Positions 12,254-27,000 of a stretch of 64,000 nucleotides of DNA are shown here, piece by piece (within the stretch, counting starts at the first letter, position 1; each line of letters begins with the position of its first letter). The notes beneath the pieces were generated by a model. That model made no database searches and was not told the origin of the DNA. It saw only the letters and a list, made by a program, of their open reading frames with translations. Location: assembly GCA_033782935.1 (NCBI GenBank), contig JAWQEG010000360.1, positions 1-64,000 of the forward strand, read 5' to 3'. The position numbers and the translations under genes were made by a program. This stretch comes from Petrolisthes cinctipes. Its lineage: Eukaryota > Arthropoda > Malacostraca > Decapoda > Porcellanidae.

Positions 12254-12417
12254 ATGTTAGAATATTTTCAGAAGACAGGCAAAAAAAAACAAGTTGAAAA
12301 TCGATATTTTAGGTGCCCAAAATCGATATGTGCATGCATCTTCAGTACCCGTTTATATCTCAAATTCAGGCTCAAAACACCCGAAAATTCGATATTTTTG
12401 GGTCCCAGAATCGATAT

Positions 12418-12421
12418 GTAC
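12418..12421. other. Left target-site copy GTAC of transposon copy 2
   Basis: Same target as in copy 1, in a monomer with the same neighbouring variants. This supports one original insertion followed by duplication. Its partner is 13606-13609. Confidence 0.7.
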
Positions 12422-12707
12422 TATTGCGGACAAAGTTTCTTTCTACTCCGGATGATAAGTCCTCACGACTGCTGCCCCTTTTCTGGCTGACAGGTTACTG
12501 CTTGCTCGAGAACTACACTACCGTGTAAACCAGCAACCGAACAGTTGATTGTCTCGGATTCGGATAGGAAGTAATTTACCCCCCCCCCCCTCTCTCTTTG
12601 ATGTGTATAGCATATACAGTAAATAAATGCATTAGATGATAGGTAATATCAGGTGCAAAACAAAATAATGACTATTGCACAAGTAGATAACCCAGTACTA
12701 CTATTTG
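12422..12707 (+). repeat. Left terminal inverted repeat of transposon copy 2
   Basis: Equivalent of 5195-5480. It starts TATTGCGGACAAAGTTTC, one A shorter than in copy 1, and pairs with the complement of 13357-13605. Confidence 0.85.
12579..12597 (+). repeat. C12 tract and TC repeat in the left arm, copy 2
   Basis: Twelve C followed by TCTCTCT, matching 5353-5371 in copy 1. Confidence 0.9.
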
Positions 12708-13356
12708 TCAGAAATCACACAAAAGCTGAAATATTTCTAGAATAAACTGAATCATAGTTCATATTCGTGTGATTTTAAGCCCACAGAAGAATGCAGTAAA
12801 ATGAAAAATGATATACCTCATTTAAAATGCAATGGGAGCAATGACCCTTTGAAAGTAATGTTGGCTGTGTTCACTATTATGGTATCTTTTCAAGGACTCG
12901 TTCTGTAGCATACGGCTGTCTCATGACCGGACCACTGTTCGATTCATGCACTTAGATTTTCTCCATATAACCTCTAGTCTATATTTGCAGCACATTTATA
13001 TATGTTTTTATATTTACTTTTTAAGTCAGTCATGTTTCCACTAGTTAAAAGAAAGTAAGTTTTTTTTTCCCGGGCAGTCCATAGGACATCTTATTCACAA
13101 AAGCAAAGTTCATTCTTTCTTAAGATTATAATTATTTTCTTCTTAAGCGTTCATTCATGCTCCGAAATCAAAATATAAACTCATACTAATAGAATAGCAA
13201 CACCATTCACTGTTTCGAAATAAGACTGAAACACAATGGGAGATCAATAATGCAAGCATACGAGCAAGTGCAAACTCTGATATGCCTAGTGAATACAGGC
13301 CCTGGCTACGTGTAAAAGGAAAATGGTATATTAATGATACAGTCAGCGTTCAAGAT

Positions 13357-13605
13357 GTTAAATACTAGTACTGGCATTTTCTTCTTGTTTAGTTATTACT
13401 TGCTTTGCACCTGATAGTACCTATCAACTAATGCATCTATTTATATGCTATACATTTCCTATCCGAATCCGAGACAGTCAACTGTTCGGTTGCTGGTTTA
13501 CGCGGTGGTGTAGTTCTCGAGCCAACAGCAACCTGCCTACCAGAAATGGGCCAGCAGTCATGTGGACTTATCACCCGGAGTAGAAAGAAACTTTTGTCCG
13601 CAATA
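13357..13605 (-). repeat. Right terminal inverted repeat of transposon copy 2
   Basis: Equivalent of 6130-6378, ending GTCCGCAATA before GTAC. It carries GCCTACCAG where copy 1 has GCCGGCCAG. Confidence 0.85.
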
Positions 13606-13609
13606 GTAC
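13606..13609. other. Right target-site copy GTAC of transposon copy 2
   Basis: Followed directly by ATGCCTACTCC, continuing the interrupted monomer in phase. Confidence 0.7.
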
Positions 13610-16600
13610 ATGCCTACTCCGTGTTAGAGTATTTTCAAAATACAGGCCCAAAACATGCTGAAAATCGATATTAAAGGTGCCCAAAGTCAATATGTGCATG
13701 CATCTTCTGTACCCGTTTATATCTCAAATTCAGGCTCAAAACACCCGAAAATTCAATATTTTTTGTTCCCAGAAGGGATCTGTAAATGCCTACTTCGTGT
13801 TAGAGTATTTTCAAAATACAGGCCCAAAACATGCTCAAAATCAATATTTTAGGTGCAAAAAGTCGATATGTGCATGCATCTTCAGTACCCGTTTGTATCT
13901 TAAATTCAGGCTCAGAACACCTTAAAATTCGATATTTTTGGGTCCCAGAAGCAATTTGTACATGCCTACTCAGTGCTAGAATATTTTCAAAATATAGGCC
14001 CAAAACATACTACAATTTGATATTTTGGGTGCCCAAAGTCGATATGTGCATGCATCTTCCGTACCCGATTATATCTCAAATTCAGGCTCAAAACACCCGA
14101 AAATTCGATATTTTTGGGTCGCAGAAGCGATCTGTACATGCCTACTCAGTAATAGAATATTTTCAAAATATAGGCCCAAAACATGCTGAAATCGATATTT
14201 TAGGTGCCCAAAGTCGATATGTGCATGTATCTTCTGTACCCGTTTATATCTCAAATTCAGGCTCAAAACACACGAATATTCGATTTTATTTTGGCCCAGA
14301 AGCGATCTGTACATGCATACTCATTGCTAGAATATTTTCAAGATACAGACACAAAATATGCTCAAAATTGATATTTTAGGTGCAAAAAGTCGATATGTGC
14401 ATGCATCTTCAGTAACCGTTTATATATAAAATTTAGGCTCAAAACACCGAAATATTCGATTTTATTTTGGCCCAGAAGCGATCTGTACATACTTACTCCA
14501 TGTTAGAATATTTTCATAATACAGGCCAAAAACATGCTAAAATCGTTATTTTAGGTGCCCAAAGTCAATATGTGTATGCATCTTCAGTACCCGTTTATAT
14601 CTCAAATTCAGGCTCAAAACACCCGAATATTCGATTTTGTTTTGGCCCAGAAGCGATCTGTACATGCCTACTCATTGCTAGAATATTTTCATAATACAGG
14701 CCAAAAACATGCTAAAATCAATATTTTAGGTGCCCAAAGTCAATATGTGTATGCATCTTCAGTACCCGTTTATATCTCAAATTCAGGCCCAAAACACCCG
14801 AATATTCTATTTTATTTTGGCCCAGAAGCGATCTGTACATGCCTACTCATTGCTAGAATATTTTCAAAATATAGGCCCGAAACATGCTGAAAATGAATAT
14901 TTTAGGTGGAAAAAGTCGATATTTGCATGCATCTTCAGTACCCGTTTATATCTCAAATTCAGGCTTAAAACACCCGAAAATTCGATATTTTTGGGTCCCA
15001 GAAGCGATCTGTACATGCCCACTCAGTGCTAGAATATTTTCAAGATACAGACACAAAATATGCTCAAAATTGATATTTTAGGGGCAAAAAGTCGATATGT
15101 GCATGCATCTTCTGTACCCGTTTATATATAAAATTTAGGCTCAAAACACCCGAATATTGGATTTTATTTTGGCCCAGAAGCGATCTGTACATGCCTACTC
15201 GGTAATAGAATATTTTCAAGATTCAGGCCAAAAACATGCTGAAAATCGATATTTTAGGTTTCCAAAGTCGATATGTGCATGCATGTTCAGTGCCCGTTTA
15301 TATCTCAAATTCAGGCTTAAAACACATGAATATTCGATTTTGTTTTGGCCCAGAAGCAATCTGTACATGCCTACTCATTGCTAGAATATTTTCATAATAC
15401 AGGCCAAAAACATGCTAAAATCAATATTTTAGGTGCCCAAAGTCAATATGTGTATGCATCTTCAGTACCCGTTTATATCTCAAATTCAGGCTCAAAACAC
15501 CCGAATATTAGATTTTATTATAGCCCAGAAGCGATCTGTACCTGCCTACGCAGTAATAAGATTTTTTTTTAAATACAGGCCCAAAACATGCTGAAAATCG
15601 ATATTTTAGGTGCCCAAAGTCGATATGTGCATGCATCTTCTGTACCCGTTTATATCTCAAATTCAGGCTCAAAACACCCGAATATACAATATTATTGGGG
15701 CCCAGAAGCGATCTGAACATGCCTACTGAGTGACAGAATATTTTCAAAATACAGGCCCAAAACATGCTGAAAATCGATATATTAGGAGCCCAAAGTCGAT
15801 ATGTGCATGCATCTTCCCGTATCCGTTTATATCTCAAATTCAGGCTCAAAACACTCGAATATTCGATTTTATTGGGGCCCAGAAGCAATCTGTACATGCC
15901 TACTCAGTGACAGAATATTTTCAAAATACAGGCCCAAAACATGCTGAAAATCGATATTTTAGTTACAAAAAGTCGATATGTGCATGCATCTTCAGTACCC
16001 GTTTATATCTCAAATTCGGGCTTAAAAAACCCGAAAATTCGATATTTTTGGGTCCCAGAAGCGATCTGTACACGCCTACTCAGTGTTAGAATATTTTCAA
16101 AATACAGGCCAAAAACATGCTGGAAATCGATATTTTAGGTTCCCAAAGTTAATATGTGCATGCATTTTCTGTACCCGTTTCTATCCCATATTCGTGTTCA
16201 AAACACCCAAAAATTCGATATTTTTGGGTCCCAGAAGCTATCTGTATATGCCTACTTCTTGTTAGAATATTTTAAAGATTCAGGCCGAAAACATGCTGAA
16301 AATCAATATTTTAAGTGCCCAAAGTCGATATGTGCATGCATCTTTAGTACCCGTTTATATCTCAAATTCAGGCTAAAAACACCCGAAAATTTGATTTTAT
16401 TTTGGCCCAGAAGCGATCTGTACATGCCTACTCAGTGCTAGAATATTATCTAAATATAAGCACAAAACATGCTGAAAATCGATATATTAGGTGCCCAAAG
16501 TCGATATGTATATGCACCTTTTGTAACCGTTTATATCTCAAATTCAGGCTCAAAACACCCGAATATTCAATTTTATTGGGGCCCAGAAGCGATCTGTACA

Positions 16601-16989
16601 TGCCTACTCAGTGACAGAATTTTTTCAAAATACAGACCCAAAACAAGCTGAAAATCGATATTTTGGTGCCCAAAGTCGATATGTGCATGCATCTTCAGTA
16701 CCCGTTTATATCTCAAATTCAGGCTCAAAACACCCGAATATCCAATTTTGTTTTGGGCCAGGAGCAATCTGTACATGCCTACTCATTGCTAGAATATTTT
16801 CATAGTACAGGCCAAAAACATGCTAAAATCAATATTTTAGGTGCCCAAAGTCAATATGTGTATGCATCTTCAGTACCCGTTTATATCTCAAATTCTGGCT
16901 CAAAAACACCCGAAAATTCGATATTTTTTAGTCTCAGAAGCGATCTGTACATACCTACTCCATGTTAGAATATTTTCATAATACTGGCC
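13610..16989 (+). repeat. Mosaic satellite, transition to the central HOR
   Basis: About 19 monomers of both types without a clear long period. The first ~350 bp match the right flank of transposon copy 1. 14193-14380 matches 6737-6920, after the 229 bp that copy 1 lacks. From about 14500, type B monomers with GTCAATATGTGTATGCATC become common, foreshadowing the central region. Confidence 0.85.
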
Positions 16990-19900
16990 AAAAACATGCT
17001 AAAATCGATATTTTAGGTGCCCAAAGTCAATATGTGTATGCATCTTCAGTATACGTTTATATCTCAAATTCAGGCTCAAAACACCCGAATATCCAATTTT
17101 GTTTTGGCCCAGAAGCAATCTGTACATGCCTACTCATTGCTAGAATATTTTCATAGTACAGACCAAAAACATGCTAAAATCAATATTTTAGGTGCCCAAA
17201 GTCAATATGTGTATGCATCTTCAGTACCCGTTTATATCTCAAATTCAGGCTCAAAACACTCGAATATTCGATTTTATTTTGGCCCAGAAGCGATCTGTAC
17301 ATGCCTACTCATTGCTAGAATATTTTCAAAATATAGGCCCAAAACATGATAAAATCGACATTTTAGGTGCCAAAAGTCGATATGTGAATGCATCTTCTGT
17401 ACCCGTTTTTATATCAAATTCAGGCGCAAAACACCCAAATATTCGATTTTATTTTGGCCCAGAAGTGATCTGTACATGCCTACTCAGTGCTAGAATATTT
17501 TCAAAACATAAGCCCAAAACATGCTGAAAATCGATATATTAGGTGCCCAAAGTCGATATGTGCGCGCATGCTTGCATCTTTTGTACCCGTTTATATCTCA
17601 AATTCAGGCTCAAAACACCCGAATATTCGATTTTATTGGGGCCCAGAAGCGATCTGTACATGCCTACTCAGTGTTAGAATATTTTCAAAATACAGGCCAA
17701 AAACATGCTGGAAATCGATATTTTAGGTTACCAAAGTTAATATGTGCATGCATTTTCTGTACCCGTTTCTATTCCATATTTGTGTTCAAAACACCGAAAA
17801 AAATCGATATTTTGGGGTCCCAGAAGCTATCTGTATATGCCTACTTCGTGTTAGAGTATATTCAATATACAGGCCCAAAACATGCTGAAAATCGATATTT
17901 TAGGTGCACAAAGTCAATATGTGTATGCATCTTCAGTACCCGTTTATATCTCAAATTCAGGCTTAAAACACCCGAAAATTTAATATTTTTGGGTCCCAGA
18001 AGCGATCTGTACATGCATACTCAGTGCTAGAATGTTTTCAAAATATAGGCCCAAAAAATGCTGAAAATCATATATTAGGTGACCAAAGTCGATATGTGAA
18101 TGCATCTTCAGTACCCGTTTATATCTCAAATTCTGGCTCAAAACACCCGAAAATTCGATATTTTTTAGTCCAAGAAGCGATCTGTACATACCTACTCCAT
18201 GTTAGAATATTTTCATAATACAGGCCAAAAACATGCTAAAATCGATATTTTAGGTGCCGAACGTCAATATGTGTATGCATCTTCAGTACCCGTTTATATC
18301 TCAAATTCAGGCTCAAAACACTCGAATATCCGAGTTTGTTTTGGCCCAGAAGCAATCTGTACATGCCTTCTCATTGCTAGAATATTTTCATAGTACAGGC
18401 CAAAAACATGCTAAAATCAATATTTTAGGTGCCCAAAGTCAATATGTGTATGCATCTTCAGTACCCGTTTATATCTCAAATTCAGGCTCAAAACACCCGA
18501 ATATTCGATTTTATTTTGGCCAAGAAGCGATCTGTACATGCCTACACATTGCTAGAATATTTTCAAACTATAGGCCCGAAACATGCTGAAAATGAATATT
18601 TTAGGTGCAAAAAGTCGATATGTGCATGCATCTGCAGTACCCGTTTATATCTCAAATTCAGGCTTAAAACACCCGAAAATTTGATATTTTTGGGTCCCAG
18701 AAGCGATCTGTACATGCATACTCAGTGCTAGAATGTTTTCAAAATATAGGCCCAAAAAATGCTGAAAATCGATATTTTAGGTAACCAAAGTCAATATGTG
18801 AATGCATCTTCTGTACCCGTTTATATATCAAATTCAGGCGCAAAACACCCAAATATTCGATTTTATTTTGGCCCAGAAGCGATCTGTACATGCCTACTCA
18901 GTGCTAGAATATTTTCAAAATATAAGCCCAAAACATGCTTAAAATCGATATATTAGGTGCCCAAAGTCGATATGTGCTTGCATCTTTTGTACCCGTTTAT
19001 ATCTCAAATTTAGGCTCAAAACACCCGAATATTCAATTTTATTGGGGCCCAGAAGCGATCTGTAAATGCATACTCAGTGACAGAATATTTTCAAAATACA
19101 GACCCAAAACAAGCTGAAAATCGATATTTTGGTTCCCAAAGTCGATATGTGCATGCATCTTCAGTACCCGTTTATATCTCAAATTCGGGCTCAAAACACC
19201 CGAAAATTCGATATTTTTTAGTCCAAAAAGCGATCTGTACATACCTACTCCATGTTAGAATATTTTCATAATACAGGCCAAAAACATGCTAAAATCGATA
19301 TTTTAGGTGCCGAACGTCAATATGTGTATGCATCTTCAGTACCCGTTTATATCTCAAATTCAGGCTCAAAACACCCGAATATCCGATTTTGTTTTGGCCC
19401 AGAAGCAATCTGTACATGCCTTCTCATTGCTAGAATATTTTCATAGTACAGGCCAAAAACATGCTAAAATCAATATTTTAGGTGCCCAAAGTCAATATGT
19501 GTATGCATCTTCAGTACCCGTTTATATCTCAAATTCAGGCTCAAAATACCCGAATATTCGATTTTATTTTGGCCAAGAAGCGATCTGTACATGCCTACAC
19601 ATTGCTAGAATATTTTCAAACTATAGGCCCGAAACATGCTGAAAATGAATATTTTAGGTGCAAAAAGTCGATATGTGCATGCATCTGCAGTACCCGTTTA
19701 TATCTCAAATTCAGGCTTAAAACACCCGAAAATTTGATATTTTTGGGTCCCAGAAGCGATCTGTACATGCATACTCAGTGCTAGAATGTTTTCAATAAAT
19801 AGGCCCAAAAAATGCTGAAAATCGATATTTTAGGTGACCAAAGTCAATATGTGAATGCATCTTCTGTACCCGTTTATATATCAAATTCAGGCGCAAAACA

Positions 19901-22900
19901 CCCAAATATTCGATTTTATTTTGGCCCAGAAGCGATCTGTACATCCCTACTCAGTGCTAGAATATTTTCAAAATATAAGCCCAAAACATGCTTAAAATCG
20001 ATATATTAGGTGCCCAAAGTCGATATGTGCTTGCATCTTTTGTACCCGTTTATATCTCAAATTTAGGCTCAAAACACCCGAATATTCAATTTTATTGGGG
20101 CCCAGAAGCGATCTGTACATGCATACTCAGTGACAGAATATTTTCAAAATACAGACCCAAAACAAGCTGAAAATCGATATTTTGGTTCCCAAAGTCGATA
20201 TGTGCATGCATCTTTAGTACCCGTTTATATCTCAAATTCTGGCTCAAAACACCCGAAAATTCGATATTTTTTAGTCCAAAAAGCGATCTGTACATACCTA
20301 CTCCATGTTAGAATATTTTCATAATACAGGCCAAAAACATGTTAAAATCGATATTTTAGGTGCCGAACGTCAATATGTGCATGCATCTTCAGTACCCGTT
20401 TATATCTCAAATTCAGGATCAAAACACCCGAATATCCGATTTTGTTTTGGCCCAGAAGCAATCTGTACATGCCTACTCATTGCTAGAATATTTTCAAAAT
20501 ACAGGCCAAAAACATGCTAAAATCAATATTTTAGGTGCCCAAAGTCAATATGTGTATGCATCTTCAGTACCCATTTATATCTCAAATTCAGGCTCAAAAC
20601 ACCCGAATATTCGATTTTATTTTGGCCAAGAAGCGATCTGTACATGCCTACACATTGCTAGAATATTTTCAAACTATAGGCCCGAAACATGCTGAAAATG
20701 AATATTTTAGGTGCAAAAAGTCGATATGTGCATGCATCTGCAGTACCCGTTTATATCTCAAATTCAGGCTTAAAACACCCGAAAATTCTATATTTTTGGG
20801 TCCCAGAGGCAATCTGTACACGCCTACTCAGTGTTAGAATATTTTCAAAATACAGGCCAAAAACATGCTAAAATCGATATTTTAGGTGCCCAAAGTCAAT
20901 ATGTGTATGCATCTTCAGTACCCGTTTATATCTCAAATTCAGGCTCAAAACACCCGAATATCCAATTTTGTTTTGGCCCAGAAGCAATCTGTACATGCCT
21001 ACTCATTGCTAGAATATTTTCATAGTACAGACCAAAAACATGCTAAAATCAATATTTTAGGTGCCCAAAGTCAATATGTGTATGCATCTTCAGTACCCGT
21101 TTATATCTCAAATTCAGGCTCAAAACACTCGAATATTCGATTTTATTTTGGCCCAGAAGCGATCTGTACATGCCTACTCATTGCTAGAATATTTTCAAAA
21201 TATAGGCCCAAAAAATGCTGAAAATCGATATTTTAGGTGACCAAAGTCGATATGTGAATGCATCTTCAGTACCCGTTTATATCTCAAATTCTGGCTCAAA
21301 ACACCCGAAAATTCGATATTTTTTAGTCCAAGAAGCGATCTGTACATACCTACTCCATGTTAGAATATTTTCATAATACAGGCCAAAAACATGATAAAAT
21401 CGATATTTTAGGTGCCGAACGTCAATATGTGTATGCATCTTCAGTACCCGTTTATATCTCAAATTCAGGCTCAAAACACCCGAATATCCGAGTTTGTTTT
21501 GGCCCAGAAGCAATCTGTACATGCCTTCTCATTGCTAGAATATTTTCATAGTACAGGCCAAAAACATGCTAAAATCAATATTTTAGGTGCCCAAAGTTAA
21601 TATGTGTATGCATCTTCAGTACCCGTTAATATCTCAAATTCAGGCTCAAAACACCCGAATATTCGATTTTATTTTGGCCAAGAAGCGATCTGTACATGCC
21701 TACACATTGCTAGAATATTTTCAAACTATAGGCTTGAAACATGCTAAATGAATATTTTAGGTGCAAAAAGTCGATATGTGCATGCATCTGCAGTACCCGT
21801 TTATATCTCAAATTCAGGCTTAAAACACCCGAAAATTTGATATTTTTGGGTCCCAGAAGCGATCTGTACATGCATACTCAGTGCTAGAATGTTTTCAAAA
21901 TATAGGCCCAAAAAATGCTGAAAATCGATATTTTAGGTGACCAAAGTCAATATGTGAATGCATCTTCTGTACCCGTTTATATATCAAATTCAGGCGCAAA
22001 ACACCCAAATATTCGATTTTATTTTGGCCCAGAAGCGATCTGTACATGCCTACTCAGTGCTAGAATATTTTCAAAATATAAGCCCAAAACATGCTTAAAA
22101 TCGATATATTAGGTGCCCAAAGTCGATATGTGCTTGCATCTTTTGTACCCGTTTATATCTCAAATTTAGGCTCAAAACACCCGAATATTCAATTTTATTG
22201 GGGCCCAGAAGCGATCTGTACATGCATACTCAGTGACAGAATATTTTCAAAATACAGACCCAAAACAAGCTGAAAATCGATATTTTGGTTCCCAAAGTCG
22301 ATATGTGCATGCATCTTCAGTACCCGTTTATATCTCAAATTCTGGCTCAAAACACCCGAAAATTCGATATTTTTTAGTCCAAAAAGCGATCTGTACATAC
22401 CTACTCCATGTTAGAATATTTTCATAATACAGGCCAAAAACATGCAAAAATCGATATTTTAGGTGCCGAACGTCAATATGTGTATGCATCTTCAGTACCC
22501 GTTTATATCTCAAATTCAGGCTCAAAACACCCGAATATCCGATTTTGTTTTGGCCCAGAAGCAATCTGTACATGCCTTCTCATTCCTAGAATATTTTCAT
22601 AGTACAGGCCAAAAACATGCTAAAATCAATATTTTAGGTGCCCAAAGTCAATATGTGTATGCATCTTCAGTACCCGTTTATATCTCAAATTCAGGCTCAA
22701 AACACCCGAATATTCGATTTTATTTTGGCCAAGAAGCGATCTGTACATGCCTACACATTGCTAGAATATTTTCAAACTATAGGCCCGAAACATGCTGAAA
22801 ATGAATATTTTAGGTGCAAAAAGTCGATATGTGCATGCATCTGCAGTACCCGTTTATATCTCAAATTCAGGCTTAAAACACCCGAAAATTTGATATTTTT

Positions 22901-24014
22901 GGGTCCCAGAAGCGATCTGTACATGCATACTCAGTGCTAGAATGTTTTCAAAATATAGGCCCAAAAAATGCTGAAAATCGATATTTTAGGTGACCAAAGT
23001 CAATATGTGAATGCATCTTCTGTACCCGTTTATATATCAAATTCAGGCGCAAAACACCCAAATATTCGATTTTATTTTGGCCCAGAAGCGATCTGTACAT
23101 GCCTACTCAGTGCTAGAATATTTTCAAAATATAAGCCCAAAACATGCTTAAAATCGATATATTAGGTGCCCAAAGTCGATATGTGCTTGCATCTTTTGTA
23201 CCCGTTTATATCTCAAATTTAGGCTCAAAACACCCGAATATTCAATTTTATTGGGGCCCAGAAGCGATCTGTACATGCATACTCAGTGACAGAATATTTT
23301 CAAAATACAGACCCAAAACAAGCTGAAAATCGATATTTTGGTTCCCAAAGTCGATATGTGCATGCATCTTTAGTACCCGTTTATATCTCAAATTCTGGCT
23401 CAAAACACCCGAAAATTCGATATTTTTTAGTCCAAAAAGCGATCTGTACATACCTACTCCATGTTAGAATATTTTCATAATACAGGCCAAAAACATGCTA
23501 AAATCGATATTTTAGGTGCCGAACGTCAATATGTGTATGCATCTTCAGTACCCGTTTATATCTCAAATTCAGGCTCAAAACACCCGAATATCCGATTTTG
23601 TTTTGGCCCAGAAGCAATCTGTACATGCCTACTCATTGCTAGAATATTTTCAAAATACAGGCCAAAAACATGCTAAAATCAATATTTTAGGTGCCCAAAG
23701 TCAATATGTGTATGCATCTTCAGTACCCATTTATATCTCAAATTCAGGCTCAAAACACCCGAATATTCGATTTTATTTTGGCCAAGAAGCGATCTGTACA
23801 TGCCTACACATTGCTAGAATATTTTCAAACTATAGGCCCGAAACATGCTGAAAATGAATATTTTAGGTGCAAAAAGTCGATATGTGCATGCATCTGCAGT
23901 ACCCGTTTATATCTCAAATTCAGGCTTAAAACACCCGAAAATTCTATATTTTTGGGTTCCAGAGGCAATCTGTACACGCCTACTCAGTGTTAGAATATTT
24001 TCAAAATACAGGCC
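16990..24014 (+). repeat. 7,025-bp super-repeat, copy 1 (about 40 monomers)
   Basis: Every distinctive variant recurs 7,025 bp downstream: CGCGCATGCTTGCATC near 17562 and 24587, CACCGAAAAAAATCGATATT near 17793 and 24818, and AAATCATATATTAGGTGACC near 18065 and 25090. The unit consists of six tagged six-mer positions spaced ~1,053 bp (tags at 18254, 19307, 20360, 21412, 22463, 23516) plus a ~710-bp connector of B-B-A-A monomers. Confidence 0.9.
19307..20359 (+). repeat. Representative 1,053-bp six-monomer HOR unit
   Basis: One tag-to-tag unit, where the tag is GTGCCGAACGTC. The middle types of successive monomers run B, B, A, B, B, A' (cut at the tag, this is the A-B-B-A-B-B cycle). Diagnostic features by monomer are CCGATTTTGTTTTGGCCC; TTTTATTTTGGCCAAGAAG; ATCTGCAGTACCC; TCAGGCGCAAAACACCC; GTGCTTGCATCTTTTG; and TTTTTTAGTCCAAAAAGCG. 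The unit recurs with spacings of 1,051-1,053 bp. Confidence 0.9.
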
Positions 24015-27000
24015 AAAAACATGCTAAAATCGATATTTTAGGTGCCCAAAGTCAATATGTGTATGCATCTTCAGTACCCGTTTATATCTCAAATTCAGGC
24101 TCAAAACACCCGAATATCCAATTTTGTTTTGGCCCAGAAGCAATCTGTACATGCCTACTCATTGCTAGAATATTTTCATAGTACAGACCAAAAACATGCT
24201 AAAATCAATATTTTAGGTGCCCAAAGTCAATATGTGTATGCATCTTCAGTACCCGTTTATATCTCAAATTCAGGCTCAAAACACTCGAATATTCGATTTT
24301 ATTTTGGCCCAGAAGCGATCTGTACATGCCTACTCATTGCTAGAATATTTTCAAAATATAGGCCCAAAACATGATAAAATCGACATTTTAGGTGCCAAAA
24401 GTCGATATGTGAATGCATCTTCTGTACCCGTTTTTATATCAAATTCAGGCGCAAAACACCCAAATATTCGATTTTATTTTGGCCCAGAAGTGATCTGTAC
24501 ATGCCTACTCAGTGCTAGAATATTTTCAAAACATAAGCCCAAAACATGCTGAAAATCGATATATTAGGTGCCCAAAGTCGATATGTGCGCGCATGCTTGC
24601 ATCTTTTGTACCCGTTTATATCTCAAATTCAGGCTCAAAACACCCGAATATTCGATTTTATTGGGGCCCAGAAGCGATCTGTACATGCCTACTCAGTGTT
24701 AGAATATTTTCAAAATACAGGCCAAAAACATGCTGGAAATCGATATTTTAGGTTACCAAAGTTAATATGTGCATGCATTTTCTGTACCCGTTTCTATTCC
24801 ATATTTGTGTTCAAAACACCGAAAAAAATCGATATTTTGGGGTCCCAGAAGCTATCTGTATATGCCTACTTCGTGTTAGAGTATATTCAATATACAGGCC
24901 CAAAACATGCTGAAAATCGATATTTTAGGTGCACAAAGTCAATATGTGTATGCATCTTCAGTACCCGTTTATATCTCAAATTCAGGCTTAAAACACCCGA
25001 AAATTTAATATTTTTGGGTCCCAGAAGCGATCTGTACATGCATACTCAGTGCTAGAATGTTTTCAAAATATAGGCCCAAAAAATGCTGAAAATCATATAT
25101 TAGGTGACCAAAGTCGATATGTGAATGCATCTTCAGTACCCGTTTATATCTCAAATTCTGGCTCAAAACACCCGAAAATTCGATATTTTTTAGTCCAAGA
25201 AGCGATCTGTACATACCTACTCCATGTTAGAATATATTCATAATACAGGCCAAAAACATGCTAAAATCGATATTTTAGGTGCCGAACGTCAATATGTGTA
25301 TGCATCTTCAGTACCCGTTTATATCTCAAATTCAGGCTCAAAACACTCGAATATCCGAGTTTGTTTTGGCCCAGAAGCAATCTGTACATGCCTTCTCATT
25401 GCTAGAATATTTTCATAGTACAGGCCAAAAACATGCTAAAATCAATATTTTAGGTGCCCAAAGTCAATATGTGTATGCATCTTCAGTACCCGTTTATATC
25501 TCAAATTCAGGCTCAAAACACCCGAATATTCGATTTTATTTTGGCCAAGAAGCGATCTGTACATGCCTACACATTGCTAGAATATTTTCAAACTATAGGC
25601 CCGAAACATGCTGAAAATGAATATTTTAGGTGCAAAAAGTCGATATGTGCATGCATCTGCAGTACCCGTTTATATCTCAAATTCAGGCTTAAAACACCCG
25701 AAAATTTGATATTTTTGGGTCCCAGAAGCGATCTGTACATGCATACTCAGTGCTAGAATGTTTTCAAAATATAGGCCCAAAAAATGCTGAAAATCGATAT
25801 TTTAGGTAACCAAAGTCAATATGTGAATGCATCTTCTGTACCCGTTTATATATCAAATTCAGGCGCAAAACACCCAAATATTCGATTTTATTTTGGCCCA
25901 GAAGCGATCTGTACATGCCTACTCAGTGCTAGAATATTTTCAAAATATAAGCCCAAAACATGCTTAAAATCGATATATTAGGTGCCCAAAGTCGATATGT
26001 GCTTGCATCTTTTGTACCCGTTTATATCTCAAATTTAGGCTCAAAACACCCGAATATTCAATTTTATTGGGGCCCAGAAGCGATCTGTACATGCATACTC
26101 AGTGACAGAATATTTTCAAAATACAGACCCAAAACAAGCTGAAAATCGATATTTTGGTTCCCAAAGTCGATATGTGCATGCATCTTCAGTACCCGTTTAT
26201 ATCTCAAATTCGGGCTCAAAACACCCGAAAATTCGATATTTTTTAGTCCAAAAAGCGATCTGTACATACCTACTCCATGTTAGAATATTTTCATAATACA
26301 GGCCAAAAACATGCTAAAATCGATATTTTAGGTGCCGAACGTCAATATGTGTATGCATCTTCAGTACCCGTTTATATCTCAAATTCAGGCTCAAAACACC
26401 CGAATATCCGATTTTGTTTTGGCCCAGAAGCAATCTGTACATGCCTTCTCATTGCTAGAATATTTTCATAGTACAGGCCAAAAACATGCTAAAATCAATA
26501 TTTTAGGTGCCCAAAGTCAATATGTGTATGCATCTTCAGTACCCGTTTATATCTCAAATTCAGGCTCAAAATACCCGAATATTCGATTTTATTTTGGCCA
26601 AGAAGCGATCTGTACATGCCTACACATTGCTAGAATATTTTCAAACTATAGGCCCGAAACATGCTGAAAATGAATATTTTAGGTGCAAAAAGTCGATATG
26701 TGCATGCATCTGCAGTACCCGTTTATATCTCAAATTCAGGCTTAAAACACCCGAAAATTTGATATTTTTGGGTCCCAGAAGCGATCTGTACATGCATACT
26801 CAGTGCTAGAATGTTTTCAATAAATAGGCCCAAAAAATGCTGAAAATCGATATTTTAGGTGACCAAAGTCAATATGTGAATGCATCTTCTGTACCCGTTT
26901 ATATATCAAATTCAGGCGCAAAACACCCAAATATTCGATTTTATTTTGGCCCAGAAGCGATCTGTACATCCCTACTCAGTGCTAGAATATTTTCAAAATA

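Larger units (their letters stand above)
12422..13605. mobile_element. Non-autonomous TIR transposon (MITE-like), copy 2
   Basis: Same length and orientation as copy 1, at a constant offset of 7,227 bp. By eye the copies differ at about a dozen positions: one A fewer near the left end, one T more in the T-run near 13060, and substitutions such as TGGCTGACAGG for TGGCCGGCAGG near the left end. The two arms within one copy differ by about 10%, far more than the two copies differ from each other. The element was therefore already old when the surrounding segment was duplicated. No transposase frame is present. Confidence 0.88.

Noticed and set aside
13310..13380. TACAGGCCC in the transposon interior (also near 6070) matching the satellite ATACAGGCCC
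   Set aside because: The match is only about ten bases with no similarity on either side, so it is best treated as coincidence rather than captured satellite.
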